NCBI GenBank assembly: GCA_037951105.1
Contig: JBAMJV010004287.1
Location: forward strand, 62,001-126,000
Direction of reading: 5' to 3'
Length of the DNA stretch: 64,000 bases
DNA from: Echinarachnius parma
Lineage: Eukaryota; Echinodermata; Echinoidea; Clypeasteroida; Echinarachniidae
The notes under the pieces are model-generated. The model did not search any database. It was not told the DNA's origin and was given only the letters and a program-made list of their open reading frames with translations. Position 1 is the stretch's first letter. Every line of letters begins with the position of its first letter. The position numbers and the translations under genes are program-made. Positions 1 through 11,900 of the stretch are shown here, piece by piece.

Positions 1-1536
1 CAGGTGTTCTATTCCTCCTCTACCCCGCTCTTTTGCACATGTTATTGCGATACATCCTTTCAGGGAACACTATAAACCCGACCCATTGGATATCCCCGGT
101 ACACTCTTTTTGAATGTTAACTATAATAATAATACGTAGTTAGTAGGGGTACAGTGATCACCTTTCCCCCTTTTCCAAATCTGCAGGATGTTGTCCTATA
201 GGTTTGATTTCCGATTTTAACAGTATTATCCCCTGTCATGCGTTTATCATATTCTTGTGAAACCCGGAGATATATAATAGCGCTGGAGGGAATGAGTATA
301 GCTGGCTTTTCATGCATTTAATAAAATGACACTCTTTATACTCTTATGTCGTATTATCAATCCTGTGCGGATTGCGAGATATTTAACTCTTTCCTTGTAC
401 GTGTTGTAAAAAGGCAAGTAAAGAATTTCCTCCCAATCCGAACGATTGTCGGTAAACATGTAACCCCATCCTCCGTACATTCTGTTTACAACTATCATGA
501 CGCAATTCGATAATAGTGGGTGTATTAAAAGACTAATGACGAAATACATATGTCATTTAATATGCACTTCATGAAATTGTATTCGTTTTTCATATTCTTT
601 TGAAACCTGGCAATATATTCCCTTGGACGGAGTATGCTTCAGCGATCAGGAGCGGATACTTTCCCCTCCCCTCCGGGAGCGACTCGGGAATGCCTTATTG
701 TCCTCCGCATAACGTATATCCTTCGATCGGGACGGTCGGGGAGTCGCCGAATCCTCGGGGTGAGGATATCTCGAGTGGGACATGATTCGAGGGGTTGAAG
801 CTTACTGTATTAATATAATAGATAAAGTACTAATTCTCGTAAAGGTATTGTGAAGCCGACATTTGTTAACATATGTCATGGAAAAAGATCTCAAAAATAA
901 AAAAATATATAATTACATGTAGTCAGTTCAAGCGATGTTTGGGTATTTTGCTTGGTTAACGCTCACACATAAGTACTTATGCGCGGGTCACGTAGCTAGC
1001 GCGGGTCACGTAGGGGTCATGCATACCGATCTGGCACTCCGTGAAGTATGTGTACGAACTTACTCACCGGCCGAAAATACGTATGTACCCATTAAACCGA
1101 CGTCCCTCAGTTTAATCAGTTTTAGGTCTATAACTCCACGAAAAAGAGATTTCAAGCCCTAATTTTTTCAGGCATGCTATTAAATGACATTTCCTTTCAT
1201 ATAAGACCAACACCTCGCAACTTTTGAATGTTGGCTTGCAAAAGAGGATCTCTCCCTTTAAATACTTCATTAAACCATTAAAACATATTTTTCTGAACTT
1301 GTTGGTAGAATGGACTACTGAAGTGCTCAGATTTTCAGGGACTTTTCATTCTGTTTAGTGTAAATAGTGCATACAAAAATTTGTCTGGATTTCAAGGGTA
1401 TGCTTGAAGGCTAAAAAATAGATCTCAATGTAAATATGTTTTATGATGAGTTGTAATGAAAACCATATGTATACATGTAGAACCTTTTTTCCCCCTAAAT
1501 ATTAAAATCCTGAATTTGTTGTTCATTTTTTGACAG
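1..1536. other. Non-coding DNA upstream of the first visible cytochrome b5 exon
   Basis: No exon with convincing coding content and splice sites is seen. Two diverged direct copies of a roughly 55-bp sequence lie near 247-305 and 587-640 (shared words TCATATTCT, GAAACC, GGAATGAGTAT-like). A short direct repeat, GCGCGGGTCACGTAG, occurs twice at about 978-1011. A GC-richer patch at 640-785 is open in one frame but has no recognisable domain. Most simply this is an intron of the gene whose last exons follow. Confidence 0.5.
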
Positions 1537-1563
1537 GCCGACAGATTTGAGGAAGGTAGCTCG
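1537..1563 (+). CDS. CYB5: Cytochrome b5-like gene, linker microexon
   Basis: A 27-nt candidate exon. A pyrimidine-rich acceptor ending TTTTTTGACAG lies immediately before it and a perfect GTAAGT donor after it. Read in the phase required by the downstream exons it is open and encodes ADRFEEGSS, a short polar sequence fitting the linker between the haem domain and the tail anchor of cytochrome b5. Length is a multiple of three, so it could be a skippable cassette. It is assigned by splice signals and phase only, since nine residues carry no diagnostic similarity. The haem-binding exons would be upstream of the window. Confidence 0.5.
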
Positions 1564-1911
1564 GTAAGTATTAATGTTCTATTTACAAAATCATAATGTT
1601 AATTTTAAAAATTGTGAGAAAATATGTAATTCTTTGTTTTAAAAGCCCATCTTCATCAGTTTCTAATTAAATCAATTAATATATTTTGTTTCTGAAATAT
1701 GTTTCTATTTCTATCTCAAATTCTTTAAAATTCTTTTAGAGATCATCTTCTCGAATGAATAGCTAATTGGTAAAGAGCGGTTTATTGTATTTTACTGATT
1801 TTGGTTACTTACCACCAATGAATGATTTTCTGCATTATACACTATCTAAGTTATTACTATTTGTATGCATTTCAACCTGTTAGTTACTCTAAGTACTGTT
1901 TTTTATTGCAG

Positions 1912-1952
1912 GGGTCTATTAGCCTGGGTAACCCATCGGAATCAACTGGCGG
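1912..1952 (+). CDS. CYB5: Cytochrome b5-like gene, second linker exon
   Basis: A 41-nt candidate exon between a strong acceptor (TTTTTTATTGCAG) and a GTGAGT donor. It enters in phase 0 and leaves in phase 2, matching exactly the phase needed by the terminal exon at 18876. It encodes GSISLGNPSESTG plus two bases of a glycine codon: a Ser/Gly/Pro-rich flexible linker before the membrane anchor. The following intron is 16.9 kb and consists largely of nested transposable elements. Confidence 0.52.
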
Positions 1953-2243
1953 GTGAGTAACAATGTTAACAATTTGTATCATAATTTTTTTTTTTTTGAA
2001 CGACCACCAGCATGACCAGCTGTTCCACCAGCATCACAGCCTTCTTGTACACTCTTCGGTGTCCGTTTCGTCTTCAAAATAACTACTTTGACTAGTGTAC
2101 CAGAAGCTACACAATCCCGGGCTTGTATAAGCGGGCAAGGTAAAGCCTGGGATGATGGTGGAACAGGTGGTTATGCTTGTGGTCGTCAAAGTAAACAAAG
2201 CCATGAGGGCGTGGCACATTCAGTGAGTGAGGTAATTGTTTTC

Positions 2244-3346
2244 ATACCCCCGTCAAATGAAGTTTGAAAGGGGGTATATAGGAATCAGCGTGTGGGCGGG
2301 CGGTCGGTCGGTCGGTTGGTCCGTTGCAAAAAGTTTGTGGAGTGAACTACTTTCACAGTTTTTGAGCAATTTTGATGAAATTTGGTACACTTAATGTTCT
2401 TGGGGTAAGGGTGTGCAAGACACATTTTTCATGAATGTTTATTAAGGCGTTGCCATGGTAACCAACATTTTGCACCAAAAATATGAAAATCTTGTGGAGC
2501 GAACTACATGTACTTCCACAGTTTTTGAGCAAATTTGATGAAACTTGACACACTGAATGTTCCTGAGGTAAGGGTGTGCAAGACATATTCTGTGAATGTT
2601 AGATAAGGCGTTGCCATGGTAACCAAAATTTTGCACCAAAAATATGAAATCTTGTGGAGCGAACTACTTCCACAGTTTTTGAGCAAATTTGATGAAACTT
2701 GACACACTGAATGTTCCCGAGGTAAGGGTGTGCAAGACTTACTCTGTGAATGTTTGATAAGGCGTCGCCATGGTAACCAAAATTTTGCACCAAAAATATG
2801 AAAATCTTGTGGAGCAAACTACTTCCACAGTTTTTGAGCAATTTTGATGAAACTTGACACACTGAATGTTCCTGAGGTAAGGGTGTGCAAGACACATTCC
2901 GTTAATGTTAGATATGGCGTTGCCATGGTAACCAAAATTTTGCACCAAAAATATGAAAATCTTGTGGAGCGAACTACTTCCACAGTTTTTTAGCAATTTT
3001 TTATGAAACTTGACACACTGAATGTTCCTGAGGGAAGGGTGTGCAAGACATATTCCGTGAATGTTAGATAAGGCGTTGCCATGGTAACCAAAATTTTGCA
3101 CCAAATATGAACATCTTGTGGAGTAAACTACTTCCACAGTTTTTGAGCAATTTTAATGAAACTTGGTAGACTTAATATTGTTTTTAAAAGGTGAGGGTGT
3201 GCAATACATATCTTTTTTGTTTTTTCGGATAAGGCGTTGCCATGGTAACCACAAATTTGCTCCAAATATATCTGTGCAGCATACAGTGTAGATTCTGCAC
3301 TAAATAATAATTGTTATATCTTCACAAACCAGTACTTCGGGGGTAT
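2244..3346 (+). mobile_element. Pearl/HINE-like element, family 1, with internal ~157-bp tandem repeats
   Basis: It begins with a hairpin, ATACCCCC...GGGGGTAT (2244-2277), then (GGTC)n at about 2300-2320, then about six tandem copies of a ~157-bp unit, each carrying a form of GTTGCCATGGTAACC. It ends with GGGGGTAT at 3339-3346. The terminal hairpin, tetranucleotide run and tandem core units match the design of molluscan pearl and Helentron-associated (HINE) elements; this is by architecture, not by sequence match. No protein is encoded, and minus-strand open frames here are by-products of the repeat. Confidence 0.6.
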
Positions 3347-3936
3347 TAATCACATTCAGTGATATTTCTAGTTATATCTGTTATCGCCATTGTTAGCATT
3401 ATTTTATTATTATCATAATTATGATCATTTTCAACATCTAAACTTCTCTGTATATTAGTTTTATTCTTGCAAATCGTATAAATGAGTGATAAAACATGAT
3501 GTAGATACAGTATTCATTCATCTAGTAAAATATGCTTAATGTGTGAAACTAATGCAGGGTCAGGACCACGACCTTCTGAAATAATGCAGGGTTCAAAGGG
3601 TTAAGGTCAAATATAACTTAAATGAAATTACTTTTGCAAATTAGGCTTAGCAGGTTTTTCTTTTCAAAGTGATAATTGTATAAGTTGGTCTGCTTGCAAC
3701 TGGTTTAATCTATTTATGACATCAATAATGATTAAAGGAACTGAATAATATAATCATTTAGTGAATGTCATTTTCCGATAATGAGCGGGCAGATGCCGAT
3801 GATATTGTGTCCATAAATCGTCAGAATTGTTTGGAAAAAAGTATGGACAAAAGTCCGTCCAAATTTAGTTGCAACCAATTTGAAAACTAACTTTAGTGGG
3901 AAAAGGAAATTGATGCGGGCGTTATAAGTGCAAGAT
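3347..3936. other. Intronic DNA without recognised features
   Basis: AT-rich sequence with no coding signature or clear repeat boundary seen. Confidence 0.4.
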
Positions 3937-4809
3937 TAAAGTGATGCCTGTAAAGTGTCTAACATCACGAAAGATACTTGGAGCTTCCTCGTTTCTCTTC
4001 TGCCGTGTTGTTTAGCTTATGGTAAGAGAAGAATAAAATAGGGTTAGATTTTTTCAAAGTAGAATGAAGATATTTATCATTGAAAATCATTATTTCAAAA
4101 GCGTTAGCTAACGGTTTTGATAAAAAGTACAATCGCAGTAGCTGATTACGTCCGGCCAGCGAGCGTGGGAAACCTTCCCGAGATACGACTGTTGAGCCGA
4201 GCGTGCGTAAATTCCATGAATTCCATACCATATGCAGGGCTCCACACTCACCTTTTTAGTCAGTGGCCCGGTCGGACCAGTGAAATAGTTTCTTCCCCTT
4301 TTCTGGTGGCCTGAAAGAAAATTTACTGGCCCAAAAATTTTATTTCACAAGTAAGCTTTTTACTATTCAAAATATCACTTTTTCCTGATCAAACCTGTGA
4401 TTACAGATGAAGCACGACATAAAAGAAAACAAGATATTTAAATTTTGTCAATGTTGGGTTGAAAATCTGCTTGCCCGATCGGGCCACCAAAATATGACTT
4501 TTATACATTTTGCTGCCCCCAAGTGCAATTTCACTGGCCCCGGGCCAGCGGGCCAGTGGGAGTACACGGGTGCGGATATCGTCAAGATCAAACGGATGAT
4601 TATTACTGCAACAATTCTACGGCAGGCCATCAGTATTAGGTGATAAAATATGAACTCAATATTTGTTTTTTTCACTAAGTAAACAGTGTTCGTTTTCTTT
4701 CAAACTTTCACAAATCTTTCAATTGTATTTTACAGTGATATTGACTTAGGATTGAAGTCTCAAATGTCTCTTTCAGCAGAATTTTACACTTTACAGGCAT
4801 GCCTTTAAG
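3937..4809. mobile_element. MITE family A copy, carrying a nested insertion
   Basis: Bounded by TTAAAGTGATGCCTGTAAAG and its inverted counterpart CTTTACAGGCATGCCTTTAA. The same family recurs at 10848, 12203, 21405 and 24502. Compared with the 24502 copy, this one carries about 335 extra bases at about 4228-4562 that begin CAGGGCTCCACACT and are rich in GGCC/CTGGCCC; the join is visible after AATTCCATGAATTCC. No protein encoded. Confidence 0.65.
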
Positions 4810-5024
4810 ATTATGATGTTATTGGAGTAATTTTTAACAACCTGAATATAATTGATAAAACGCAAATATGATAGTAACTGTATGTAATTAATCTTTTACT
4901 GAAAATGAAGATGCAAACTGGCTCTGTATCAAACCTCTTAACCAGGTAAACTTAATGTGTAGAATCCGTTATTGAGCACAGTTCATTTATAGTAGATGCT
5001 ATTAGAACTATAAGTTATGGGACA

Positions 5025-5197
5025 AGGGTCCTGTTGCAGAAAGAGATACATGTACAATCGATTTCTAAGTTGCAATTAATCGTAAGTCAGATCACGTGTT
5101 CTAGATGCGCAAATCTGATTGGTTGAAACGCGTACATTTTCTGACTTGCGATCAATTGTAACTTACAATCGATTGTATCTCTTTCTGCAACGGGGCC
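5025..5197. mobile_element. Hairpin MITE (CTGTTGCAGAAAGAG ends)
   Basis: Long inverted termini: GGTCCTGTTGCAGAAAGAG on the left and CTCTTTCTGCAACGGGGCC on the right, with further pairing inward (ATCGATT / AATCGAT, AAGTTGCAATT / AATTGTAACTT). Non-coding. Hairpins with distantly similar ends lie at 63500-63780. Confidence 0.65.
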
Positions 5198-5707
5198 AAG
5201 ATCTCACCGTCTGTTTTAGCAACTTATAGGTAATTGTTTAGTGGCCATTGCTTGCTTTTTAAATTTGTTATGATTTTAGTGTGTATCATTGCATGCCATT
5301 CACAAGCATTTCACCCTCAGTGATAACAATTGTTTATTATCCCATCAAGGACAAGAGCTATTTGAAAGCGAAATTGATCATTATTTTCTCAACAAAATGT
5401 CAACTCCTATTTTTTTCTACGTATAAAGGTGAACAAAAAGTTATTAAAACTTAAGACAAATATGAAGTAACTTTGCCGCAAATTTGCCAATTTGAATGCC
5501 ACAATCTGTTTGAAAATGTGGCAATGTGTTGCCAATATAAGGGTTTTCCAAAATTATAGCGATTTACTCTGATAAAAATCATACAAAAATAATGAAAGCA
5601 GGTACAGTAACAAAATAACAGCGCTACACAAATATAGAAATTTATGCTCTTTCTTCTTATATATTTCATGACTTGTCATCTTCTTGCTCAAATGTAGGAC
5701 TACCAAA

Positions 5708-6021
5708 TAGTGTTGTCGTTTTCGGGAGTATTTACTACCCGGGACTCGCGATAATTTTTCGGGCGAGTCCCGGGTACCCGAAATTTACCCATTTGTTTAT
5801 TACACGATCAGCATTTCACGCCAGCTGGGAAAACATGTTCATTCAAGTGACAAACATTGAGCGCATTTATGACAATAAATCATCTTCTTGAATGAACATG
5901 AAAGCTCTGGCGTTCAATGAGGGGACTTCCCCTTTTTTCGGGAAATCGAGTATCGATTTTGTGCCCGGGACTCAAAATTTTCCGGCGGGACCCGGGTACC
6001 CGGTACTCAGCGACAACACTA
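5708..6021. mobile_element. hAT-type MITE with 8-bp target-site duplication
   Basis: The 314-bp element has TIRs TAGTGTTGTCG / CGACAACACTA. It is flanked by an exact 8-bp direct repeat CTACCAAA at 5700-5707 and 6022-6029. An empty site of the same host repeat lies at 11516-11545 (GGACTACCAACCGCATATAT), proving the insertion. An 8-bp duplication and TIRs of this form are hallmarks of the hAT superfamily. GC-rich internal part with CCCGGGTACCCG palindromes; no transposase. Confidence 0.8.
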
Positions 6022-6062
6022 CTACCAAACCACGAATATGTGGGCCATCATCCTTGATGGGC

Positions 6063-6408
6063 TTAAAGGGACTAAGTAACATTGTCCAAAAATCCTCAAA
6101 ATTAAATTTTAATTCTAGCGGTTCCCTCATACCTTGTTGTATTCGTATAATTAGCAATAAAATCATGGGACAGGTTTCAGTTATTCAAATTTCCCTTTCG
6201 TTACTAAGATATGTACGATCAAAGTATTTGGATAAGAAAAACTCTGGTGGAGTTTTGAAACCGTGTACAAAGTGAGTGCAGTGAGTTAGTGAATATTACT
6301 TTGCATTTTCGCTCATTACTTGGCCATGCAATGTTCATTTGACTTGAAATTTTCACACAATACCCTGTGGACATATGAGATGTCAACAAAGTTACTAGAT
6401 CCCTTTAA
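6063..6408. mobile_element. MITE family F (TTAAAGGGACTAAG ends), copy 1
   Basis: Ends are TTAAAGGGACTAAGTAAC and GTTACTAGATCCCTTTAA. Other copies: 11901-12200 (inverted, truncated where it meets a family A copy) and 28398-28738. The shared core includes AAAGTGAGTGCAGTGAGTTA. Non-coding. Confidence 0.6.
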
Positions 6409-6727
6409 GTAATGATGGTAACGAATCTGTTAGCAAGAGGATGACGGTTGAAGCTTGTAATTCAGGCAATTATTTCCTTGTAAAAAGTTGATTGAAATGT
6501 TAATTTGCCAATTAAAATGATTTTGGTTGCACCCATTGGCAAGTAGATTTTCCAACTTAAAGGGGTAGTACAGTTTTGGTAAGGCTGAACTTAAAGTGGC
6601 CAGGCAAACTAAACGCATGTTTTTATCTGTTCATCTCTATTAGTGTAAACATCAACTATTTGTAAACCATTTGACCCAAACATATTTTGTTTATTTTAAA
6701 ACATTTCAGTAATTATTTTTCTCCATA

Positions 6728-7112
6728 TTGTGAAGCCCCCACTTCTGAAAACCTCTCCAGAGTAGAATTCTATTGTTGACCTGTTGTGACATCATCAGCC
6801 ATTGACTTCTCAGTTACAAAGAAGTTACCTTCACCCAAGCTGAGTGCCCAATCACAATAGCATCACACGGTTGAATAGAATACCAACTCACACACCTTCA
6901 ATTTCAATAGCTGTTGCTATGTCAGAAGAAAAGCACTGTCTAAGCTATTGCATGGAGGTATGCAGGGCATGCTTTTGGGTGGATGTTCTTTTTGTACTTT
7001 CATCTTTTGTATAATCTCATGGTAGCTGACCAGTGATTGACATATGATGTAACAACAGGTCAACAATATAATTTACTCTGGAGGGTTTTTTAGGAGGTGG
7101 GGTTTAGCGGAA
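6728..7112. mobile_element. Foldback element
   Basis: Arms pair at 6728-6805 and 7040-7112: for example TTGTTGACCTGTTGTGACATCAT against ATGATGTAACAACAGGTCAAC, and CCCCCACTTCTGAAAACCTC against GGTTTTTTAGGAGGTGGGG. A related foldback lies at 32571-33070. No coding capacity. Confidence 0.5.
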
Positions 7113-7280
7113 TTTTTTTATTTTTTATAAAATGTTAAAAAATATACAAAACATATTTAGGTCAAACCGTTTACAAATATTGAATGTGTACACTAATACA
7201 TATGAACAGAAGTCAACATGCATTTGGTTTGCAGGGCCCCTTTTAATTAACCAAACCTGGACAGTAACATTATAAACTAA

Positions 7281-7579
7281 TACCGTAAAACTCCGTGTAT
7301 AAGACGCACTTTTTTGTTGAGAAAAATGTATAACCACTGTTTAGAAAATTGAATATTAAATGAGTGCTGCTACTCATGAATATCTGAATATTCAATTAGT
7401 AGCAGTGTTACTGCTTAAAAACTTGCATTTTGTTTTGCTAACCACTATAATTTATGTAGGAAAAAGGTATCTTTTGATAAATGTTACCCCTTATATAAAG
7501 CTCTTGTCATGCCCTAGACCAGTTTAATATGCATTAAACATGACTACCGGGTGTCCCCAAAAAAAAATTCTAAAAAAAA

Positions 7580-7617
<38 letters not shown>

Positions 7618-8371
7618 GCTGTACCTGTGTATAAGACGCACCCCCCACTTTTTAAATTTTCCGACGGAAAAAAAGTGCGTCTTATACACGGAGTTTTACG
7701 GTAGTACTGTAAAACTCCGTGTATAAGGTGCACCCCCAACTTTCTATTAAAAAAAAAGGACACCCTGTATTTTTTTTTTTAGACACCCTGTAGTGCTGTT
7801 GGAATACTTGCATCGCTGGTCTAGGGCATATCAAGAGCTTAATGTCAATTGTAGCTTTCATCATCATACACTATACATTTTTTCACATACAAAATAGTGG
7901 TTAGTACAAAAATTGCACACATTGAGCATTAACACTGGTGCTCATAAATATTCATATTCATATTCATGAATATTCATAAGCACTTATACTCATTAAATAT
8001 AATGCAATTGTCTTAATTAACTAACAAATATTTTCAATTATGAGCAAAATTTATAACCACTGGTTAGATAGAGTACTGCTGCTCACGAATGTATGAATAT
8101 TCATTAGCAGCTCAGTATTTGCTCAAAATACTTGCAATTTTTACATCTGTAACCAATATTTTTTGTGTGAGAAAAAGGTATATGTTGCTGAATGCTACAA
8201 CAGACAGCAAGCTCTTGTCATGCCCTAGACCAGTGCAATATGCATTGAAAATGACTACAGGGTGTCCCCCAAAAAAAATTCTAAAAAAAAAGAAGAAAAA
8301 AAAGGCGCACCCCGACTTTGAATTTTTTTCTGACGAAAAAAAGTGCGCCTTATACACGGAGTTTTACGGTA
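7281..8371. mobile_element. Two adjacent TIR elements with TACCGTAAAACTCCGTGTAT ends
   Basis: The first runs 7281-7703 and the second about 7705-8371. Each starts with TAC(C/T)GTAAAACTCCGTGTAT and ends with its inverse. Both contain the words CCCTAGACCAG and ACAGGGTGTC. The first holds an A-then-T homopolymer block at 7559-7616. A third copy is at 9832-10364. No transposase seen; superfamily not assigned. Confidence 0.65.
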
Positions 8372-8454
8372 TACATGTAACTCCACCATGCTCGAAAGGT
8401 ATGTATACAAGATTACAAACGACTAAGTAAAAAGCCTGTTATCATTTTAAAAGG

Positions 8455-9050
8455 GGCATTCAAACACAAGAGGGCGCTATAGAATACAATGGTAATTTTA
8501 ATTTTTTAGAAAAATTCATTAATTTGCATATTTATGGTAATTTTTGCAAATAAGGTCATAAAAATCATATTTTTACCCATAAATCATATATTCTTCATAA
8601 TTAAACTCTGTTTTTCACTACATATATTCTTTAGAGCATTTAGAATAATACAACAACAAAATTTGGCAGACAGGTTCTTCCTTATGTTTTCTATATTGTT
8701 TTCATGATTTCTTATGTATTTTTTTATTTTTTTTATTTATGTATTTTACTTTTTTGTTGTTTATTTTATTTCTAACTATAATTCAACTATTTTGAACCCT
8801 AAAACAAACTATATATAAACAAGACCAAATAACCAATGATATACTTCCTTTTATAAAAACTGATATTTCCATATGTTTTGTACACAAATCACGAAATCAC
8901 GATTTTCGGGCTGACATGCATAGACAAAAGGTCACGTGACTTCGTAACGGTAGGTCCGATTTTCAAAATTTTTGTTTTAAAATATGCGCAAGACCCAAAA
9001 AGTCACTGAGCAGCGGCGCGGCATTTTACGGCGTTTAGGAGCAATAATTA
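8455..9050 (+). repeat. Long AT-rich repeat family B, uninterrupted copy
   Basis: Homologous to 16217-17640 (interrupted), 52740-53050 and 58190-58665. Shared words include ATGCAAATAAGGTCATAA, CCATAAATCATATATTC, TTCAACTATTTTGA and TTTCCATATGTTTTGTACAC. This copy is valuable because it gives the empty site for the element nested at 16546-17267. Confidence 0.65.
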
Positions 9051-9831
9051 TTAGGGTTAATAGGTCTATAATTTTTTCAAGGTACAGAAGACTTTGAAAT
9101 ATTCTAATTTTATTTGTTCAAGCTGGATATGAAATTCCAGGAAATCTAGTCATTGATAGGTCTATCATTTTCATCATTTTGATTAGGTAGAACGGCCTTG
9201 AATTTGTTCTTATTTCATTTTTAGAAACTGTATATTTCAGGAAATGCAAAGATGTCATTACAATAAAGAAGTATCATACCTTGAACGTTTTCTCCTTAGA
9301 TTTTCATAAATAGGTACTCAATATACATAATTAATTAGCACTTGCCCGCTTGCCCGGGGCAAGTAACATTTTAAATTTCATGGTCTAATTTCGCTTCAAC
9401 AAAGAGAATAGAATGTAGTTCCTTATATGACAACCTCATCTAGAAGTATTATAGCGGGCAAGTAAATTGTCTGTTTGGGCAAGTAAAATTTGAACATTTA
9501 TGGTTTTACTTGCCCGAATGGGCTAGTAGAGACTAATTGCGATGAAACTATCATTTGATGGACCTGACTGGGCCATAGCCTCTAGCCAAGTTTTCCAAGT
9601 ACATGCAGTATGAACTAACCTGACAGACACTGTCACACAGTGAAAAAATGTTCAGGGCTCAGGCCAGGGCGATTTAGTCCCGAGAATGACAAAAATGCCC
9701 CTGAAGTCATTAAAAAGCCCCTTTAAAATTGCATAGATTTCAATGCAAAACAAATTTTAGAGTGCTATTTGCATTCGGGCAAGTTTGAAAAGTAGCCCCC
9801 GAAAAATTGATATTATTTTTTTCCTATTGAA
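9051..9831. other. Non-coding DNA with recurring GGGCAAGT words
   Basis: No gene seen. Between 9345 and 9540 the palindrome CTTGCCCGGGGCAAG and several GGGCAAGTAA/TTACTTGCCC words occur in both orientations; a further one lies at 9775. Probably decayed mobile DNA. Confidence 0.35.
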
Positions 9832-10364
9832 TACCGTAAAACTCTGTGCATAAGGCGCACTTTTTTTCCGTCAGAAAAATTTCAAAGTCGGGAGTGCGCC
9901 ATATACACAGTTACAGCAACAACAAAAAAGTTTATTGAGCAAATACTACTGCTAATGAATATTCATACATTCGTGAGCAGCAGTACTCATTATATATATG
10001 CAATTATCTAACCAGTGGTTATAAATTTTGCTCATAATTGAAAATAGTTGTTAGTTAATTTAGAAAATTGCATTATATTTAATGAGTATAAGTGCTTTTG
10101 AATATTCATGAATATGAATATTTATGAGCACCAGTGTTATTGCTCAATGTGTGCAATTTTTGTACTAACCACTATTTTGTATGTGAAAAAAATGTATATG
10201 ATGATGAAAGCTACAATTGACATTAAGCCCTTGATATGCCCTAGACCAGCGATTTAAGTATTCCAACAGCACTACAGGGTGTCTAAAAAAAAATACAGGG
10301 TGTCTTAGAAAGTTGGGGGTACGCCTTATACACGAGTGCGCCTTATACACAGAGTTTTACGGTA
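9832..10364. mobile_element. TIR element, TACCGTAAAACTC family, third copy
   Basis: Starts TACCGTAAAACTCTGTGCAT and ends ATACACAGAGTTTTACGGTA; internal order is inverted relative to the second copy at 7705-8371. Non-coding. Confidence 0.62.
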
Positions 10365-10600
10365 CGCATGTGGTTGATATGGTTTTGTTTTCTTCGCTTT
10401 TTATATTAACTTGCTATAAATCATTTATGGTGTAATTAAACCAAGAATTGACCATTTGAATTATAATGAATGGCTGATAATTTGTATTTTGTAAGTAGCA
10501 TCTGTTCTTGACAAGAAGGAGAGATAATACAAAGATTTAGCTAATTATTATCACTAGATATGCACCATTTTATTCAAATAAGAGACTCCTGTAGCTACAT

Positions 10601-10714
10601 GCATGCCAGAGGCGTCGCCGCGTCGATCTGTTTGGAAAACACAATGCATTGGAGGGGCGAGCATTTCTCCAATGCATTGTGTTTTCCGAACAGATCGATG
10701 CGCCTGATGCATGC
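10601..10714. repeat. Near-perfect hairpin, ~50-bp arms
   Basis: GCATGCCAGAGGCG... pairs with ...CGCCTGATGCATGC, and GGAAAACACAATGCATTGGA with TCCAATGCATTGTGTTTTCC. The loop is about 13 nt. Short open frames on both strands result from the symmetry and are not called as genes. Confidence 0.55.
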
Positions 10715-10847
10715 CTACACTGTGTAGGTAAGATAATCACCATAATGGCTACCCTTACTACTGAATATGGACATGATACTGGCATACCATATTTGTTTAG
10801 TATCTGTGCCCCTATATATAGACCAGACTGAACTTTGTTCACAGACC

Positions 10848-11219
10848 TTAAAGGTGCAACTGTAAAGTGTTAGATATTGCCCAAAATTACATTTGAGACT
10901 TTAATTCTGTACTAAAATTATTGTAGGATATGTCTGAATGATGTGTGAAAGTTTCATTGAAAAAGAACACTGCTTTCCAGGTTAAATAAGCGAAAATATG
11001 CATCAGCTTTTACAAAGAATTACTGTATGACGTTTATGAGGTTTATGACTGTTCATTAATGCTCTTGAACTGAATGATAAATATTGTCAACCTAAAGGGG
11101 CATTTGAAAAGATCTAACCCTATTTTATTATTTTACAAAACAACACGGTAGAAGAGAAACAATTAAGGAAGCTCCAAGTAATTTTCGTGGAGTAAGACAC
11201 TTTACAGGCATCCCTTTAA
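10848..11219. mobile_element. MITE family A copy
   Basis: Termini TTAAAGGTGCAACTGTAAAG and CTTTACAGGCATCCCTTTAA. The middle (11000-11100) matches, in reverse, 12330-12431 of the copy at 12203. Confidence 0.6.
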
Positions 11220-11289
11220 GTGACTGTGTGTTGAAGACAATCGAATGATGTATAGACTACTTGTTCCTACAAGATCACTTTGAGGCCTA

Positions 11290-11560
11290 TTTTAAAGCAC
11301 TGAAAATAAATCATTATTTTCCTCAACATATTGGCAACTCCCAATTTTGTTCTACCCTTAAATGATCTAAAGATAGATCTGTGCAACATATTTAGTTAGG
11401 AAAATTGAAGACAAATATGAAGTAATTTTTCAACTAGGGCTTGAAAAATGGAGAAATTTATGCTCTTTCACCTTGTGCACTTCATATAACTTGTTATCTT
11501 CTTGCTAACGTGTAGGACTACCAACCGCATATATGTGGGCCATCGTCCTTGATGTGTTAA
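11290..11560. repeat. Repeat containing the empty hAT target site
   Basis: Homologous to 5340-5707 plus 6022-6060 (shared CATTATTTTC, CAACTCC, TCATCTTCTTGCT-like words, GTAGGACTACCAA, TGTGGGCCATC). It lacks the hAT-type insertion. Confidence 0.6.
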
Positions 11561-11664
11561 GCATATATAGGATGAGGTGATAGAAACCGTAGTACACAAA
11601 TCAACCAGGCAAATAGACAACACACTTCTTACTAAATCTGTACATTTGCACTCTTCCTATAGGG

Positions 11665-11812
11665 TGTCGGGTAAAAATGCCAGTGGAAAATATGCCAAAA
11701 TAAAAATGTCAGTGACAAAAATTGATTTTTACCTCTGGCATTTTTGTTACTGACATTTTTCCTTCTGGCACGTTTTCCACTGGCATTTTTATCTCTGGCA
11801 TTTTTACATGGA
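11665..11812. repeat. Inverted cluster of AAAAATGCCAG units
   Basis: Units AAAAATGCCAG, ATATGCCA and AAAATGTCAGTGAC on the left are mirrored on the right by CTGGCATTTTT and GTCACT/GTTACTGACATTTTT. A foldback built from short degenerate units. Confidence 0.5.
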
Positions 11813-11900
11813 GCCTTTTATAAAACTGTATTCATTTTGTATTTTTGTTACATAAATGTGTATTTGAATGCACTATTTTTATGAACTTTTTACTGTTCAA

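Noticed and set aside
600-785. GC-rich open frame near the left edge as an upstream cytochrome b5 exon
   Set aside because: No haem-binding HPGG or second His motif and no splice sites in phase.
2353-3137. Overlapping minus-strand open frames rich in NFGYHGNAL and SNIHG words
   Set aside because: They are translations of the ~157-bp tandem units of a mobile element in several frames, without start context or domain.
2244-3346. CRISPR-like array (regular repeats)
   Set aside because: Units are whole tandem repeats without unique spacers, in a eukaryotic intron.
10570-10842. Open frames on both strands around a hairpin
   Set aside because: Mirror-image products of the 114-bp inverted repeat.
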